Counted from the first letter of the stretch, positions 42,977 through 52,110 are shown. The stretch: 64,000 nucleotides of DNA from Nocardioides sp. R-C-SC26 (GCF_021246465.1 NZ_JAHRHK010000001.1:1-64000), one strand, 5' to 3'. Notes: generated by a model from the sequence alone, not told the origin. Translations and numbers: made by a program.

Positions 42977-43186
42977 TCAGTCGCAGCTGGCGGTACCGGC
43001 AGAACCGTCGATCGCGTTGCAGGTGTCGGAGAACGCGTCCTTGATGGTGCCGCCGAGGGCAACGACGATGAGCACGATGACGGCGGCGATGCCGGCGACG
43101 AGCAGGCCGTACTCGACGGCGGACGCTCCGCGCTCCTCCATCTTGGCGAAGCGGGCGTTGAGCTGGATGCGCAGGTAGTCGATCAT
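42977..43186 (-). CDS. Flp-type pilin 2
   Basis: A 69-residue type IVb pilin with RGASAVEYGLLVAGIAAVIVL and a two-Cys tail (DTCNAIDGSAGTASC). It shares the processing site and helix with pilin 1 but has a different N-terminal leader (MIDYLRIQLNARFAKMEE). Strong ribosome site AGGAGA just before the ATG suggests high expression, as expected of the main pilin. Confidence 0.9.
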   Translation of the reverse strand: MIDYLRIQLNARFAKMEERGASAVEYGLLVAGIAAVIVLIVVALGGTIKDAFSDTCNAIDGSAGTASCD

Positions 43187-43442
43187 TTCTGTCTCCTGAC
43201 AGTTCAGAGGTTGGGGGCCTGGAGTTCTTCACCTTGGTGTGAGGCGAAGAACCTCACGACCAGAACTCTGCCAGCGGCGAGGGCGTCGTGGATCGGGAAG
43301 GAGTGCGGTGTCGGGTAGTCATTTGTGACTATTCGTCGGGAGTGGGCGGCGGGCGGGCGCGTGACCCCCGCTCGTTCCTCGCGGGCTCCTCGACCACCGT
43401 GAGGCACCCGAGCACCTCAGCGGGGCGCCGCTTGGGTGCGCG
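43187..43442 (-). other. Leader and promoter region of pilin genes
   Basis: A 256-bp gap between the LuxR-type regulator gene and pilin 2. On the - strand near the pilin it can form two competing hairpins: GTGAGG/CCTCAC (43239-43257) and GTTCTTC/GAAGAAC (43224-43252). A palindrome at 43316-43331 is listed separately. I see no gene in it. Confidence 0.45.
43316..43331. promoter_or_regulatory. Candidate operator upstream of pilin genes
   Basis: Palindrome TAGTCA-TTTG-TGACTA, AT-rich against a GC-rich background, 130 bp upstream of the pilin 2 ATG and downstream of the regulator gene. It is a plausible binding site for the adjacent NarL/LuxR-type response regulator. Confidence 0.4.
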
Positions 43443-44117
43443 TCAGCGCTCGTTCGGCTGGATGCTGGAGAGCAGCCCGATGCGCATCGCCGTGACCAGC
43501 GCCTGGGCGCGGTTCTGGGCGCCGAGCTTCTGGTAGATCTTGGCGATGTGCGACTTGGCGGTCGACTCGCTCAGGTACAGCTGCGCACCGATCTGCTGGG
43601 CGCCGAGTCCGTCGGCGAGCAGCAGGAGGACGTCGTGCTCCCGCTCCGTCAGAGCCGTGGACTCCCCGGAGGTGCGACGCATCATCGCCTGCGCCAGTCC
43701 GGCGCACACGAACGCCCGCGGCGAGACGGCGGCGTGGCGCGCCGCGCGCACGACGTCGGTGGACGGAGCGTCCTTGCCGACGAAGCCCGAGGCGCCGGCC
43801 TCCATCGCGGCGAAGATCTGGTCGTCGCCGCTGTGCATGGTCAGCACGATGACGCCGGTGGTGTTCGACGTCTTGCGGATGGTGCGCACGACGTCGAGCC
43901 CGGTGCCGTCGGGCAACTGCAGGTCGGTGATGACGACGTCGGGCGCGAGGGCTCCGAACCGGTCCAACCCGTCGCGAACCGAACCGGCGGTGCCGACGAC
44001 CGTCATGTCGTCCTCGAGGTCGATGACGCTGCCGAGCCCCTCACGGATCAACTCATGGTCGTCGATGAGCAGGATGGAGAGCTGGCGTTCGCTGGGAGCA
44101 GCCGTCGCGTCGGTCAT
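43443..44117 (-). CDS. NarL/LuxR-type response regulator
   Basis: A 224-residue regulator. Receiver domain with LLIDDHELIREGL and phospho-acceptor Asp65 (VVITDLQLPDGTGLDVV), then a LuxR helix-turn-helix (about 160-224: LTEREHDVLLLLADGLGAQQIGAQL, STAKSHIAKIYQKL). ATG overlaps the stop of the histidine kinase gene (ATGA). It is located within the tad locus and transcribed towards the pilin genes; the likely target is that promoter. Confidence 0.92.
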   Translation of the reverse strand: MTDATAAPSERQLSILLIDDHELIREGLGSVIDLEDDMTVVGTAGSVRDGLDRFGALAPDVVITDLQLPDGTGLDVVRTIRKTSNTTGVIVLTMHSGDDQIFAAMEAGASGFVGKDAPSTDVVRAARHAAVSPRAFVCAGLAQAMMRRTSGESTALTEREHDVLLLLADGLGAQQIGAQLYLSESTAKSHIAKIYQKLGAQNRAQALVTAMRIGLLSSIQPNER

Positions 44118-45679
44118 GGGGCCACTCTCGCAGGTGCGGGGGTGGGGGAGAAGGAGGCATCGGGGTGGACCAGCACCTCGACGCGGAGTCCACCGCTCGC
44201 GCTGGCACCGATCGTGAGGTCGGCGCCGGCGAGCCTGGCTCGCTCGCGCATGATGTTCATGCCGTGGGAGTCGCTCCGGGCCTGTTGCATGCCACGGCCG
44301 TCGTCGGTCACCACGATCCTCGCGCGCGGGGCGTGTACCTGGCAGGTCACCTCGATGGTGGTGCATTGGGCGTGCTTGATCGCGTTGTTCATCGCCTCCT
44401 GGGCGATCCGGAACAGTTCGGACTCCACCTCGGGACGCAGCCGCGACGAGTGCTCGTCCAGCGTCACCTGGATCGGGATCTGGGAGGACTCGCTCAGGTG
44501 TCTGGCCACATTGCTGATCGCCTCGCCCAGGCTCTGCGACTCGCCGATGCTCGTGCGCAGGGTCAGCACCGACTGGCGGACCTCCGCCACGATCTTGGTG
44601 ATCCGCTGACGCACCATCGCCAGCTGCTTGGCCTGTTTCTCGTCCGCCGGTCGGGCCGCGAGCGCGTCGACGAGGTAGCCCAGCGAGGCGATGTCCTGAG
44701 CGATGCCGTCGTGCATCTCCCGCGCGAGCCGGGTGCGCACGTCGCTGGAGGCGGAGGCACGGAAGTCGGCGAACAGCAGGGCCGTCTCGAGCTTCACGCC
44801 GAGGCCGGCGAGATCGGTGATCAGGCGCAGGATGACCCGCTCCACCTCGGGCTGGGTGAAGTGGATCTCGGTGGAGTAGCGCCCTGCGACGACGACGGAA
44901 CGGCCGACGGGGAAGCCGAAGGTGCGTTCGTAGACCAAGGGGGCGCGATGGTGCCACGCGTCCAGCGCGACGTCCTCGACCGTGGTGAACGCCGCGTCGA
45001 CGTGTGTGGCTCGGGTGGCGAGGGGGAGCAGAGTCTCGCCCTGCACCGTGTAGGCGCCGACGGCGAGGTTCGGGAGCGAGTCGGTGACGCTGTCCAGCAG
45101 CTCGCCCGCGGTGACGGTGACGTCGAGACCGGTGTGCAGGTCGTCGGAGATGGTGAGGAGCTGGCGGAGCAGGTCCTGCGCGTGCCGGTACGGCGTGAGC
45201 TCGTCGGCCTGGGCAGGAAGGGTCACGTGCAGGAAATTGCCGATGAAGGCGAGTCCGAGGCCGACGGTGCTCCAAGTGAAGAGCGTGACCGTCGCGTCGG
45301 CGGTGATGTCGCCCTCGCGCCAGATCAGCACCGTCGGCACGGCCAGCGCCAACTGGGTGCTGAGGGCGACGACGGCGAGTCGCAGACCGTGGAGTACGGC
45401 GGCGCAGAACGGAGCGACAGCGAGGGATGCGCTGACGATCGGTGCCGCGCCCAGCGTCACCCCGGCCAGGATCCCGATCAATCCCGCCTCGAGGAGCGGC
45501 ACCGCGGTGGCGAGTTCGCGTCGCTGCTCGGCCAGCGCTGCCGTACCCCACAGTCCGCCGACCGCGATCACTCCGAGCAGGGCGACCTGTTGGTGGTAGA
45601 TCACCGCCGGGACGACGAGTGCGACGAGGGCGAAGAACCGCGCCCCGAGGGTGATCCGGTGGAGCTGATCGGTGGGCAT
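44114..45679 (-). CDS. NarL-type sensor histidine kinase
   Basis: A 521-residue membrane kinase. Residues 10-155 contain five to six helices; a GAF-like region (about 180-300) follows; the HisKA_3 motif RLAREMHDGIAQDIASLG has phospho-acceptor His323; the ATPase domain has EAMNNAIKHA and VTDDGRGM. It is coupled to the regulator gene and starts 16 nt after tadC, so it belongs to the tad operon. The signal is unknown, possibly envelope or surface contact. Confidence 0.92.
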   Translation of the reverse strand: MPTDQLHRITLGARFFALVALVVPAVIYHQQVALLGVIAVGGLWGTAALAEQRRELATAVPLLEAGLIGILAGVTLGAAPIVSASLAVAPFCAAVLHGLRLAVVALSTQLALAVPTVLIWREGDITADATVTLFTWSTVGLGLAFIGNFLHVTLPAQADELTPYRHAQDLLRQLLTISDDLHTGLDVTVTAGELLDSVTDSLPNLAVGAYTVQGETLLPLATRATHVDAAFTTVEDVALDAWHHRAPLVYERTFGFPVGRSVVVAGRYSTEIHFTQPEVERVILRLITDLAGLGVKLETALLFADFRASASSDVRTRLAREMHDGIAQDIASLGYLVDALAARPADEKQAKQLAMVRQRITKIVAEVRQSVLTLRTSIGESQSLGEAISNVARHLSESSQIPIQVTLDEHSSRLRPEVESELFRIAQEAMNNAIKHAQCTTIEVTCQVHAPRARIVVTDDGRGMQQARSDSHGMNIMRERARLAGADLTIGASASGGLRVEVLVHPDASFSPTPAPARVAP

Positions 45680-45695
45680 GGAGTGGCGGGCTGTC

Positions 45696-46616
45696 TCAGC
45701 CCATGTTGTCCATGATCGAGAGGGCGGCCGGCCCCATCACGGCGATGAACAGGCACGGCAGGATGCAGAAGATCAGGGGCACGGTGATCTTCACGGGCAC
45801 CTGCTGGGCCTTGGTCTCGGCGCGCTGCCGGCGCTTGACCCGCATCTCGCTGGACTGCACGCGCAATACCTGACCGACGGGGATGCCGAAGGAGTCGGCC
45901 TGCACCATGGCGCTGACGAAGCCGCGCACGTCCTCGACCGTGGTGCGCTCGGCCATCCCGCGCAGTGCCTCGGACCGGCTGGAGCCAATCTGCATCTCGC
46001 GCAGCATGCGGGAGAACTCCTCGGCGAGCGGCCCTTCGGTGTTGCGCGAGACCTGCTGGCAGGCGGCATCGAAGCCGAGCCCGCTCTCGACGCTGATCGT
46101 CAGCAGGTCGATGGCGTCGGGCAGCTCGCGCTGAAGGCGCTCGGAGCGGTTGTAGGCGGCCTGGTACAGGTAGAGGTCGGGCAGGAAGAAGCCCAGCACG
46201 AGACCGCCGACGGCGCCGAGCACCACCACGCCTGCGCTCAGCCCGAGCGTCAGGCTCAGGGCGAGCCCGATGACCAACATCGCGAAGGCGCCGATCACCT
46301 TGACCGAGACCACGCGGTCGGCCGACCAGTCGCGGGGATTGCCGGCGTAGTCGAGCTTCTGGCGGATGCGGTCGGCGGAGTCGGCGCCGCTCAGCCGACG
46401 TCCGATGGCGAGTGCGCGGGCCTGGAGAGGCTCCATCACCCGCTCGCCGAACGGTCGGTCGAGCTCCTTGGTGAGCTCCTCGGGTGCCGACGTCATCGCC
46501 TCGAGCACCGCGAGGGAGCGGTCGACGCCGCGGTCGCCGTCGGGGCGCAGGGCCTGAGCGACGATCACGACGGCGAAGACCAGCAGGATCGCGCCGAGCG
46601 CGAACATCAGCACCAT
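45696..46616 (-). CDS. tadC: Tad pilus inner-membrane protein TadC
   Basis: A 306-residue T2SS_F-domain protein. An N-terminal helix (MVLMFALGAILLVFAVVIV), a further pair of helices (about 110-150), the conserved segment LPDAIDLLTISVESGLGFDAACQQV and a C-terminal helix pair ending in LFIAVMGPAALS. With TadB it forms the platform for pilus assembly. Starts 1 nt after tadB ends. Confidence 0.92.
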   Translation of the reverse strand: MVLMFALGAILLVFAVVIVAQALRPDGDRGVDRSLAVLEAMTSAPEELTKELDRPFGERVMEPLQARALAIGRRLSGADSADRIRQKLDYAGNPRDWSADRVVSVKVIGAFAMLVIGLALSLTLGLSAGVVVLGAVGGLVLGFFLPDLYLYQAAYNRSERLQRELPDAIDLLTISVESGLGFDAACQQVSRNTEGPLAEEFSRMLREMQIGSSRSEALRGMAERTTVEDVRGFVSAMVQADSFGIPVGQVLRVQSSEMRVKRRQRAETKAQQVPVKITVPLIFCILPCLFIAVMGPAALSIMDNMG

Positions 46617-46617
46617 G

Positions 46618-48534
46618 TCAGACCTCCACCTTCACGAGCTTGCTCATCCAGAAGATGCCGACGCCGAGCCACAGGGCTGCACCGCCCAGCATGATGATGC
46701 CGCGGACGTCGTTGAAGAGAGGAGCGACGTAGTCGCGCTGAGCCAACGTCAGATAGAGCAGGAACACAGGGGGGAGCCCGCCGAGCACGACCGCCGAGAG
46801 CTTCCCCTCAGCAGCGAGCGCACCGACCTGGCGGCGGATGTACTCCCGCTCCCGCATCGTTCCGGCGACGGTGTTGAGGAGCTCGGCCAGGTTGCCGCCG
46901 ACCTGGCGCTGGATCTTGATCGCCATGACCACCCAGCGGAAGTCGCGGCTATCGAAGCGCTCGGCGACGCCTTCGAGCGCGTCCTCGAGCGAGACGCCGA
47001 GGCGGGTCTCGACCAGCACGCGCTTGAACTCCGACTTCACCGGGTCCGCGCCCTCGCGCACGATGGTGTCGACCGACTGCATCAGGGAGAGGCCGGCGGA
47101 GAGCGAGCCCGACATCAGCTGCAGGGTTTCGGGTAGCAGAGAGTCGAACTTCTTGCGCCGCCGCGAGGCGCGCATGCCGAGGTACACCCAGGGTGCGACC
47201 GCGCCGATCACCATGAAGACCAGACCGATGGCGATGTTGCCCCCGCCGAGCAGCAGGCCGATCAGCGTCGCGAGCACGAAGATCGCGCCGTGGAGCAGCA
47301 GCCACTCCGACGACTTCAGGTCGCTCCCGGCCGCCTCCAGGCGACGGGCTATCCGCTGGTCGAGCGACTGGTTGCGCTGCAGCATCTGCTGGACGGCGTC
47401 GGAGGCCTGGGTCAGGGTGGCCTGCGCGTCGAGTCGCGACTCCTCCACGGGCTCGCCGCTCGTTCGACGGGTGTAGACCGACACGCGGTCAGCCGCCGAC
47501 ATCGGCATCGGCTTCCCGGGTAGCAGCATCGCGAAGGCCGCCAGCAGACCCAACGCGAAGACGCCCACCCGGGGGAGGTGGAACCGGCGGGAGGCGGGGC
47601 CGGGGGGGGGGGGGGGGGGGGGGCCCGGGGGGAGGGGGCCGCCGCCCCCCGCCCCCCGGGTGCCGGGGACGCTGTTGACCGTGGTGGCGGCGGAGACGTC
47701 TCCGCCGCTGGTCGGGACGGTCACCTCGATCGACACCTGCCCGGCCACGACGTCGCTCGGCGCGTCGATGGTCACCGAGATCTGACGGGCCAGGAGGGCG
47801 GCCTCCGCCTCGAAGATGGCGGCGAGATCGCCACTGTCGGCGCTGATCACCGCTCCGTTGGGTCCGGCGATCTGCTTGAGCACCGCGCGCGCCTGGGCGT
47901 TCTGCTCGAGTGCGACGACGTCGACCAGGATGCCGGTGCTCTCGACGATGTCGGTCACGTCGGTCAGCGGCGTGCTGCTGGTGTCGGCGCCGTCGGAGAG
48001 CACGAGTACGAGACCCTGGCCACCCTGCTGCGAGGCCAGGTCGACGGCGGCGATCACACCGTCGTAGAGCAAGGTCTGCCGGCTCAGGCTCAGCCCCTCG
48101 ACGACTGCGCTCGCAGCGGCACGGTCGGTGGTGGGCTCGAGGAGGGTCTGCACCGTGGAGTCGAAGCCGACGATGCCGATCGCCACGTCAGCGGGCACAG
48201 CGTCGATGAACTCGGTCGCGGCGGCCTTGGCGGCTTGGAAGCGCGTGCCGGCCATCGACTGGCTCGTGTCGATGGCGATCACCGTGGTGCGCTCCAGGAC
48301 GGCGTCCCCGTCTGCGGCACGGGCCCCCGTCGCTGGGTAGGACTCGCCGTTGATGGTGGCCGTGATGTTCTCGAGATCGGGACCCACCGTCGTCGGTACG
48401 TCGACCGCGACGATCACCCCGTTCTCGGCACGCTCGACGTGGGAGATACGGCCGTCGAGGGCCGCCGCGCCGGTCGTCGTCGCCGCGACGAGTGCCGCGG
48501 CGACACCGCACGTGGCAAGGATTCTGCGGAACAT
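46618..48534 (-). CDS. tadB: VWA domain-TadB fusion
   Basis: A 638-residue protein. A signal peptide (ATCGVAAALVAATTTGAAA) leads a VWA domain with the MIDAS site TTVIAIDTSQSMAGTRF and VLVLSDGADTS; a linker; one helix (about 320-340, VFALGLLAAFAMLLPG); then a TadB/T2SS_F platform domain (LPETLQLMSGSLSAGLSLMQSV, DALEGVAERFDSRDF). VWA would lie outside and TadB inside, so the protein could link surface and pilus base. The linker (about 47579-47661) reads as Gly/Pro repeats from a G/C homopolymer patch that may be a consensus error. Starts 2 nt after cpaF. Confidence 0.87.
   Translation of the reverse strand: MFRRILATCGVAAALVAATTTGAAALDGRISHVERAENGVIVAVDVPTTVGPDLENITATINGESYPATGARAADGDAVLERTTVIAIDTSQSMAGTRFQAAKAAATEFIDAVPADVAIGIVGFDSTVQTLLEPTTDRAAASAVVEGLSLSRQTLLYDGVIAAVDLASQQGGQGLVLVLSDGADTSSTPLTDVTDIVESTGILVDVVALEQNAQARAVLKQIAGPNGAVISADSGDLAAIFEAEAALLARQISVTIDAPSDVVAGQVSIEVTVPTSGGDVSAATTVNSVPGTRGAGGGGPLPPGPPPPPPPGPASRRFHLPRVGVFALGLLAAFAMLLPGKPMPMSAADRVSVYTRRTSGEPVEESRLDAQATLTQASDAVQQMLQRNQSLDQRIARRLEAAGSDLKSSEWLLLHGAIFVLATLIGLLLGGGNIAIGLVFMVIGAVAPWVYLGMRASRRRKKFDSLLPETLQLMSGSLSAGLSLMQSVDTIVREGADPVKSEFKRVLVETRLGVSLEDALEGVAERFDSRDFRWVVMAIKIQRQVGGNLAELLNTVAGTMREREYIRRQVGALAAEGKLSAVVLGGLPPVFLLYLTLAQRDYVAPLFNDVRGIIMLGGAALWLGVGIFWMSKLVKVEV
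47602..47623. other. Poly-G run of about 22 bases
   Basis: An uninterrupted G run followed by further G and C blocks up to about 47661, within the tadB linker. This composition is unlike any other coding DNA in the window except the 31500-31550 patch in qcrC. A consensus artefact is likelier than a real tract. Confidence 0.6.
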
Positions 48535-48536
48535 GG

Positions 48537-50108
48537 TCACCGCCCGGCGTGGAAGATGAGGGGATCGACCTTGACGTTGGCGTCGGCCATCTTCTCCAGG
48601 AACTTCGGCCGGAGTCCGGTCGGGCTCAGACGGCCCAGCGAGCGGCCCTCGGCGTCGAACCCGGCGGATCCGTCCCAGACGAAGACGTCCTGGAGGGTGA
48701 TCACGTCGCCCTCCATGCGCTCGACCTCGGTGATGTGGGTGATCCGGCGCGAGCCGTCCTTGAAGCGCGACTGGTGCACGATCAGGTCGACCGCGGAGGC
48801 CACCTGCTCGCGGATCGCGCGGATCGGCAGATCCATGCCCGCCATCAGCACCATCGTCTCCATCCGGGAGAGAGTGTCGCGGGGGCCGTTGGAGTGCAGC
48901 GTGCAGATGGAGCCGTCGTGACCGGTGTTCATCGCCTGGAGCATGTCGAGCGCCGAGGCGTCGCGGACCTCGCCGACGACGATCCGGTCGGGGCGCATAC
49001 GCAGGCTGTTCTTCACCAGGTCGCGGATGGTGACCGCGCCCTTGCCCTCGATGTTCGCCGGCCGCGACTCCAACCGCACCACGTGGTCCTGCTTGAGCTG
49101 CAGCTCGGCGGCGTCCTCGATCGTGACGATGCGCTCGTCGTCGGGGATGAAGGAGGAGAGCACGTTCAACGTCGTGGTCTTCCCGGCGCCGGTACCGCCC
49201 GAGACGATCACGTTCAGGCGTCCGCGCACGCACGCCTCGAGGAAGTCCGCGGTCTGCTCGCTCAGGGAGCCGAAGCGAACCAGGTCGGCGACCGTCAGGG
49301 GGTCGGCGGCGAACTTGCGGATGGTCAGGGCCGAACCGTCGATCGACAACGGCGGGATGACCGCGTTGACACGGCTGCCATCAGGGAGACGGGCGTCCAC
49401 CATCGGGCTCGACTCGTCGACGCGGCGTCCCAGACGGGAGACGATCTTGTCGATGATGCGGCGGAGGTGCGCCTCGTCGCTGAAGACGGCGTCGGCAGCC
49501 ACCAGGCGTCCGGACTTCTCCAGCCAGATCGAGTCGTGGCCGTTGACCATGACCTCGGAGACGTCGGGGTCGCGCAGGTACGGCTCGATCGGGCCGTAGC
49601 CCAGGATGTCGTCGCTGATCTCCTGGGTGACCCGCGCACGGTCGCTGGTGCTCAGCGGACGGTCCTGTGCGCTCAGCACGTCGGCCAGGACGCCGCGGAC
49701 CCGCTGGTCCAGCTCGTTCTGGTCCATCTCGACGTCGTAGAGGTGCGGCCCGAGCTGCTTGAGCAGCTCGACGTGCACGCTGCTCTTGAGCTCCTCGATG
49801 CGGTCCTGCTGAGCTCCGAGCCGGCTGCGTGGCTCGTGCTTGGCGCTGCGAGGGGGCGTGCTGGAGGCGGTGTTCGCGCTGGTTCCGGAGGCGGTCGCGC
49901 CGGTGCTCGAGCCGGTCGGGGAGCTGCCCTCGGTGCGAGCCTCACCGGCATGGCGGGGCACGGCGATATCGCTGCCCGGGCCCGGCGGGACGGCGTCCTG
50001 GTCGCGGGTGCTGTCGATATCGGGCACGTCGGACGTCGGTGCGTCACCTGCGGACCGTGCGGCTTCCGCGCGACGCGCTGCCTCGAGTCGATCGGACAGA
50101 CTGCTCAT
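48537..50108 (-). CDS. cpaF: Tad secretion ATPase TadA/CpaF
   Basis: A 523-residue hexameric GSPII_E ATPase driving Flp pilus assembly. Residues 1-95 are low-complexity (Ser/Thr/Pro-rich), an unusual extension; the all-beta domain and ATPase follow with Walker A GGTGAGKT (304-311), IVTIEDAAELQL (Walker B region), RMRPDRIVVGEVRDASALD and TGHDGSICTLHSNGP. It begins 2 nt after the cpaE stop. Confidence 0.95.
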   Translation of the reverse strand: MSSLSDRLEAARRAEAARSAGDAPTSDVPDIDSTRDQDAVPPGPGSDIAVPRHAGEARTEGSSPTGSSTGATASGTSANTASSTPPRSAKHEPRSRLGAQQDRIEELKSSVHVELLKQLGPHLYDVEMDQNELDQRVRGVLADVLSAQDRPLSTSDRARVTQEISDDILGYGPIEPYLRDPDVSEVMVNGHDSIWLEKSGRLVAADAVFSDEAHLRRIIDKIVSRLGRRVDESSPMVDARLPDGSRVNAVIPPLSIDGSALTIRKFAADPLTVADLVRFGSLSEQTADFLEACVRGRLNVIVSGGTGAGKTTTLNVLSSFIPDDERIVTIEDAAELQLKQDHVVRLESRPANIEGKGAVTIRDLVKNSLRMRPDRIVVGEVRDASALDMLQAMNTGHDGSICTLHSNGPRDTLSRMETMVLMAGMDLPIRAIREQVASAVDLIVHQSRFKDGSRRITHITEVERMEGDVITLQDVFVWDGSAGFDAEGRSLGRLSPTGLRPKFLEKMADANVKVDPLIFHAGR

Positions 50109-50110
50109 CC

Positions 50111-51310
50111 TCAGGCTCCCTTCTTGCGTCCGAACAGGCGGCGCTTGTCGTCGACCGCGGGAGCGACGGACTGCTCGCGCGGGGTGAGTGAGACCGGGGG
50201 AGCAACCGGCTCACCGGCGATCCGCGATGCCAGCGCCATCATGGCCTGGCTGGACGGATGCTGGGACTGGGCGACGACGATCGGTGTACCGGCATTCGTG
50301 GACGCCGCGATGTCGATCGAGGTCGAGATCTCGACGGCGACCGGCATGCCCAGGATCGCCTCGACCTTGTCACTGCCGAGACCGACCGCGTCGTCGGCGC
50401 GATTGAGCACCAGGTGACGGCGCCCGGGAGCGATGTCGAGCATGTCGAGGGTCTCCAACGCGACCTTCACGTTCTTCAGGGTCGGGACGTCGAGGGTGGC
50501 CACCAGGACGCACTCGTCGGTCTCGTCGAGGGAGGTGAGCACCTGGTCCTCGAACGATGGAGCGGTGTCCACCACGACATAGTCGAAGCCCTCGCGCAGC
50601 GTGCGCAGGACCCGCTGCACCAGGGCCGGCGAGATGCGGTCGCGCACGTCGGGATGTGACGGCGCCGCGAGCACCATCAGCGAGTCCTGGTGTCGGGTCA
50701 GCAAACCCTCGAGCTGGGTCAGGTCGAGGGTGTCCTCGGACCCCACCGCCTGCTCGATGGAGTGCGTCGGGAACAACTGCATCGTGATGGCGACGTCGCC
50801 GAAGGAGAGGTCGAGGTCGACGACGCACACCTTGCGCGCTCCACGTTCGGCGAGTGCCAACGCGAGATTGACCGCCACGGTCGTCTTGCCGACCCCACCC
50901 TTGGGGGAGAAGACCGTCACCACGCGCCCCAGGTGTCGAGCTCCGCTGGGGCCGCGCAACGCCGTGAAGAGCTGGTGTGCCTGCCGGACGGCGTCCGCCA
51001 GCGCCGCGGGGTCGTCGGCGGGGACGACGTCGCGTGCACCCGCCTTGATGGCGCGGGTGAGGAGACCGGTGTCGACCGACTCGACCGCGAGAACGGCGCT
51101 CACCGTGGGGCGGGTGGTGCGCAGGGCCTCGCACGCCTCCACCGCGACGTCGAGCGGCACGGTGGGGCCGAAGACCACGACGTACTCGTCGTGGTGCTGG
51201 TCGAGCCACGCGAGCATGCGCCCGGTGTCGGGCACCCCGTGGGCACCCGGTGGCATCGCCTTCAGCAGCGACTCCACCGCGGTGGCATCGGGTTCAACGA
51301 CGACGGGCAT
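50111..51310 (-). CDS. cpaE: Tad pilus localisation ATPase CpaE/TadZ
   Basis: A 399-residue protein: an atypical receiver domain (about 40-115, VVVFGPTVPLDVAVEACEAL without clear phospho-site) and a MinD/ParA-type ATPase with the deviant Walker A SPKGGVGKTTVAVN (135-148) and VVDLDLSFGDVA. It positions the pilus machine at the cell pole in other bacteria. The last residues are basic (KRRLFGRKKG), likely membrane-interacting. Confidence 0.92.
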   Translation of the reverse strand: MPVVVEPDATAVESLLKAMPPGAHGVPDTGRMLAWLDQHHDEYVVVFGPTVPLDVAVEACEALRTTRPTVSAVLAVESVDTGLLTRAIKAGARDVVPADDPAALADAVRQAHQLFTALRGPSGARHLGRVVTVFSPKGGVGKTTVAVNLALALAERGARKVCVVDLDLSFGDVAITMQLFPTHSIEQAVGSEDTLDLTQLEGLLTRHQDSLMVLAAPSHPDVRDRISPALVQRVLRTLREGFDYVVVDTAPSFEDQVLTSLDETDECVLVATLDVPTLKNVKVALETLDMLDIAPGRRHLVLNRADDAVGLGSDKVEAILGMPVAVEISTSIDIAASTNAGTPIVVAQSQHPSSQAMMALASRIAGEPVAPPVSLTPREQSVAPAVDDKRRLFGRKKGA

Positions 51311-51357
51311 CAGGTACTCGCTGACTCATGTCGGTAGCGCGGAGCAACAGTCTCGGT

Positions 51358-52110
51358 TCAGTTGCCGGAGAACAGGTTCTCGGCGGTGATGGGGTCGCCG
51401 ATCCTCAGGTCGCTGTCGGCCGGAAGCAGGACCAGGCTGATCTTGCCGAGGGTCTGCGCCAGGTCGATGCGCGCGGCGTCCTTCGGCTTCAGGGCGAGGA
51501 CGTACTGGCTCAGCGGGGCGCCGTCGGTGGTCGTGCCGGTGGTGGTGGTGCCGTCGGGGTTGGTCACCTGGCCGAGCGTCACCGTACCGGTCGCGAGGAT
51601 GCTGACGTTGCCCAGCAGGAGACGGGTCTCGGCCTGCGCAGCCGGCGGGAAGGTGCCGGTGATGAGCATCCCGACCCTGGTGCCGGGGCGGGTGAACCCG
51701 CTGATGCGCGAGGAGTCGTCCAGCACGATGGCCTTGCCGACCATGCCGTCCGGAAGCGGCAGCGTCGCGGCGGCCTCGATGTCGCCCACGCCGCCGAACT
51801 TCTGGGTGACCAACTGCTCGCCGGGGTAGAGCGTGGTCAGCGCGACCTGGTCGACGAAGACCGCGCCGTCGTTGGTCGATCCCTCGAGGAGCTCGTTCTG
51901 AGGCACGTCGCGGGAGAGGATCTTGCCGCTGTTGAAGGCGTCGGAGGCCGACTCGCCCGGATTGATCTGCTGGGTGGCGACGAGCACCTTGACGGACTGG
52001 TACTTCTCGGCGGCGCGGTCCTCCGCATCTTGCGCGTAGAGGAACACCAGAGTCGCCCCGAGCGCTGCGACGACCACTGCCACGACCAACAGAATCCTGC
52101 GACGATCCAC
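51358..52110 (-). CDS. cpaB: Flp pilus assembly protein CpaB
   Basis: A 250-residue protein with an N-terminal anchor (ILLVVAVVVAALGATLVFLYA) and a SAF-type domain (VKVLVATQQINPGESASD, then YPGEQLVTQKF) followed by a RcpC-like domain. GTG 52110 is preferred over ATG 52116, since GGGAGG sits directly against the ATG but 6 nt before the GTG. First gene of the tad operon. Secretin and TadE/F genes are absent from the window; gram-positive actinobacteria lack the secretin. Confidence 0.88.
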   Translation of the reverse strand: MDRRRILLVVAVVVAALGATLVFLYAQDAEDRAAEKYQSVKVLVATQQINPGESASDAFNSGKILSRDVPQNELLEGSTNDGAVFVDQVALTTLYPGEQLVTQKFGGVGDIEAAATLPLPDGMVGKAIVLDDSSRISGFTRPGTRVGMLITGTFPPAAQAETRLLLGNVSILATGTVTLGQVTNPDGTTTTGTTTDGAPLSQYVLALKPKDAARIDLAQTLGKISLVLLPADSDLRIGDPITAENLFSGN

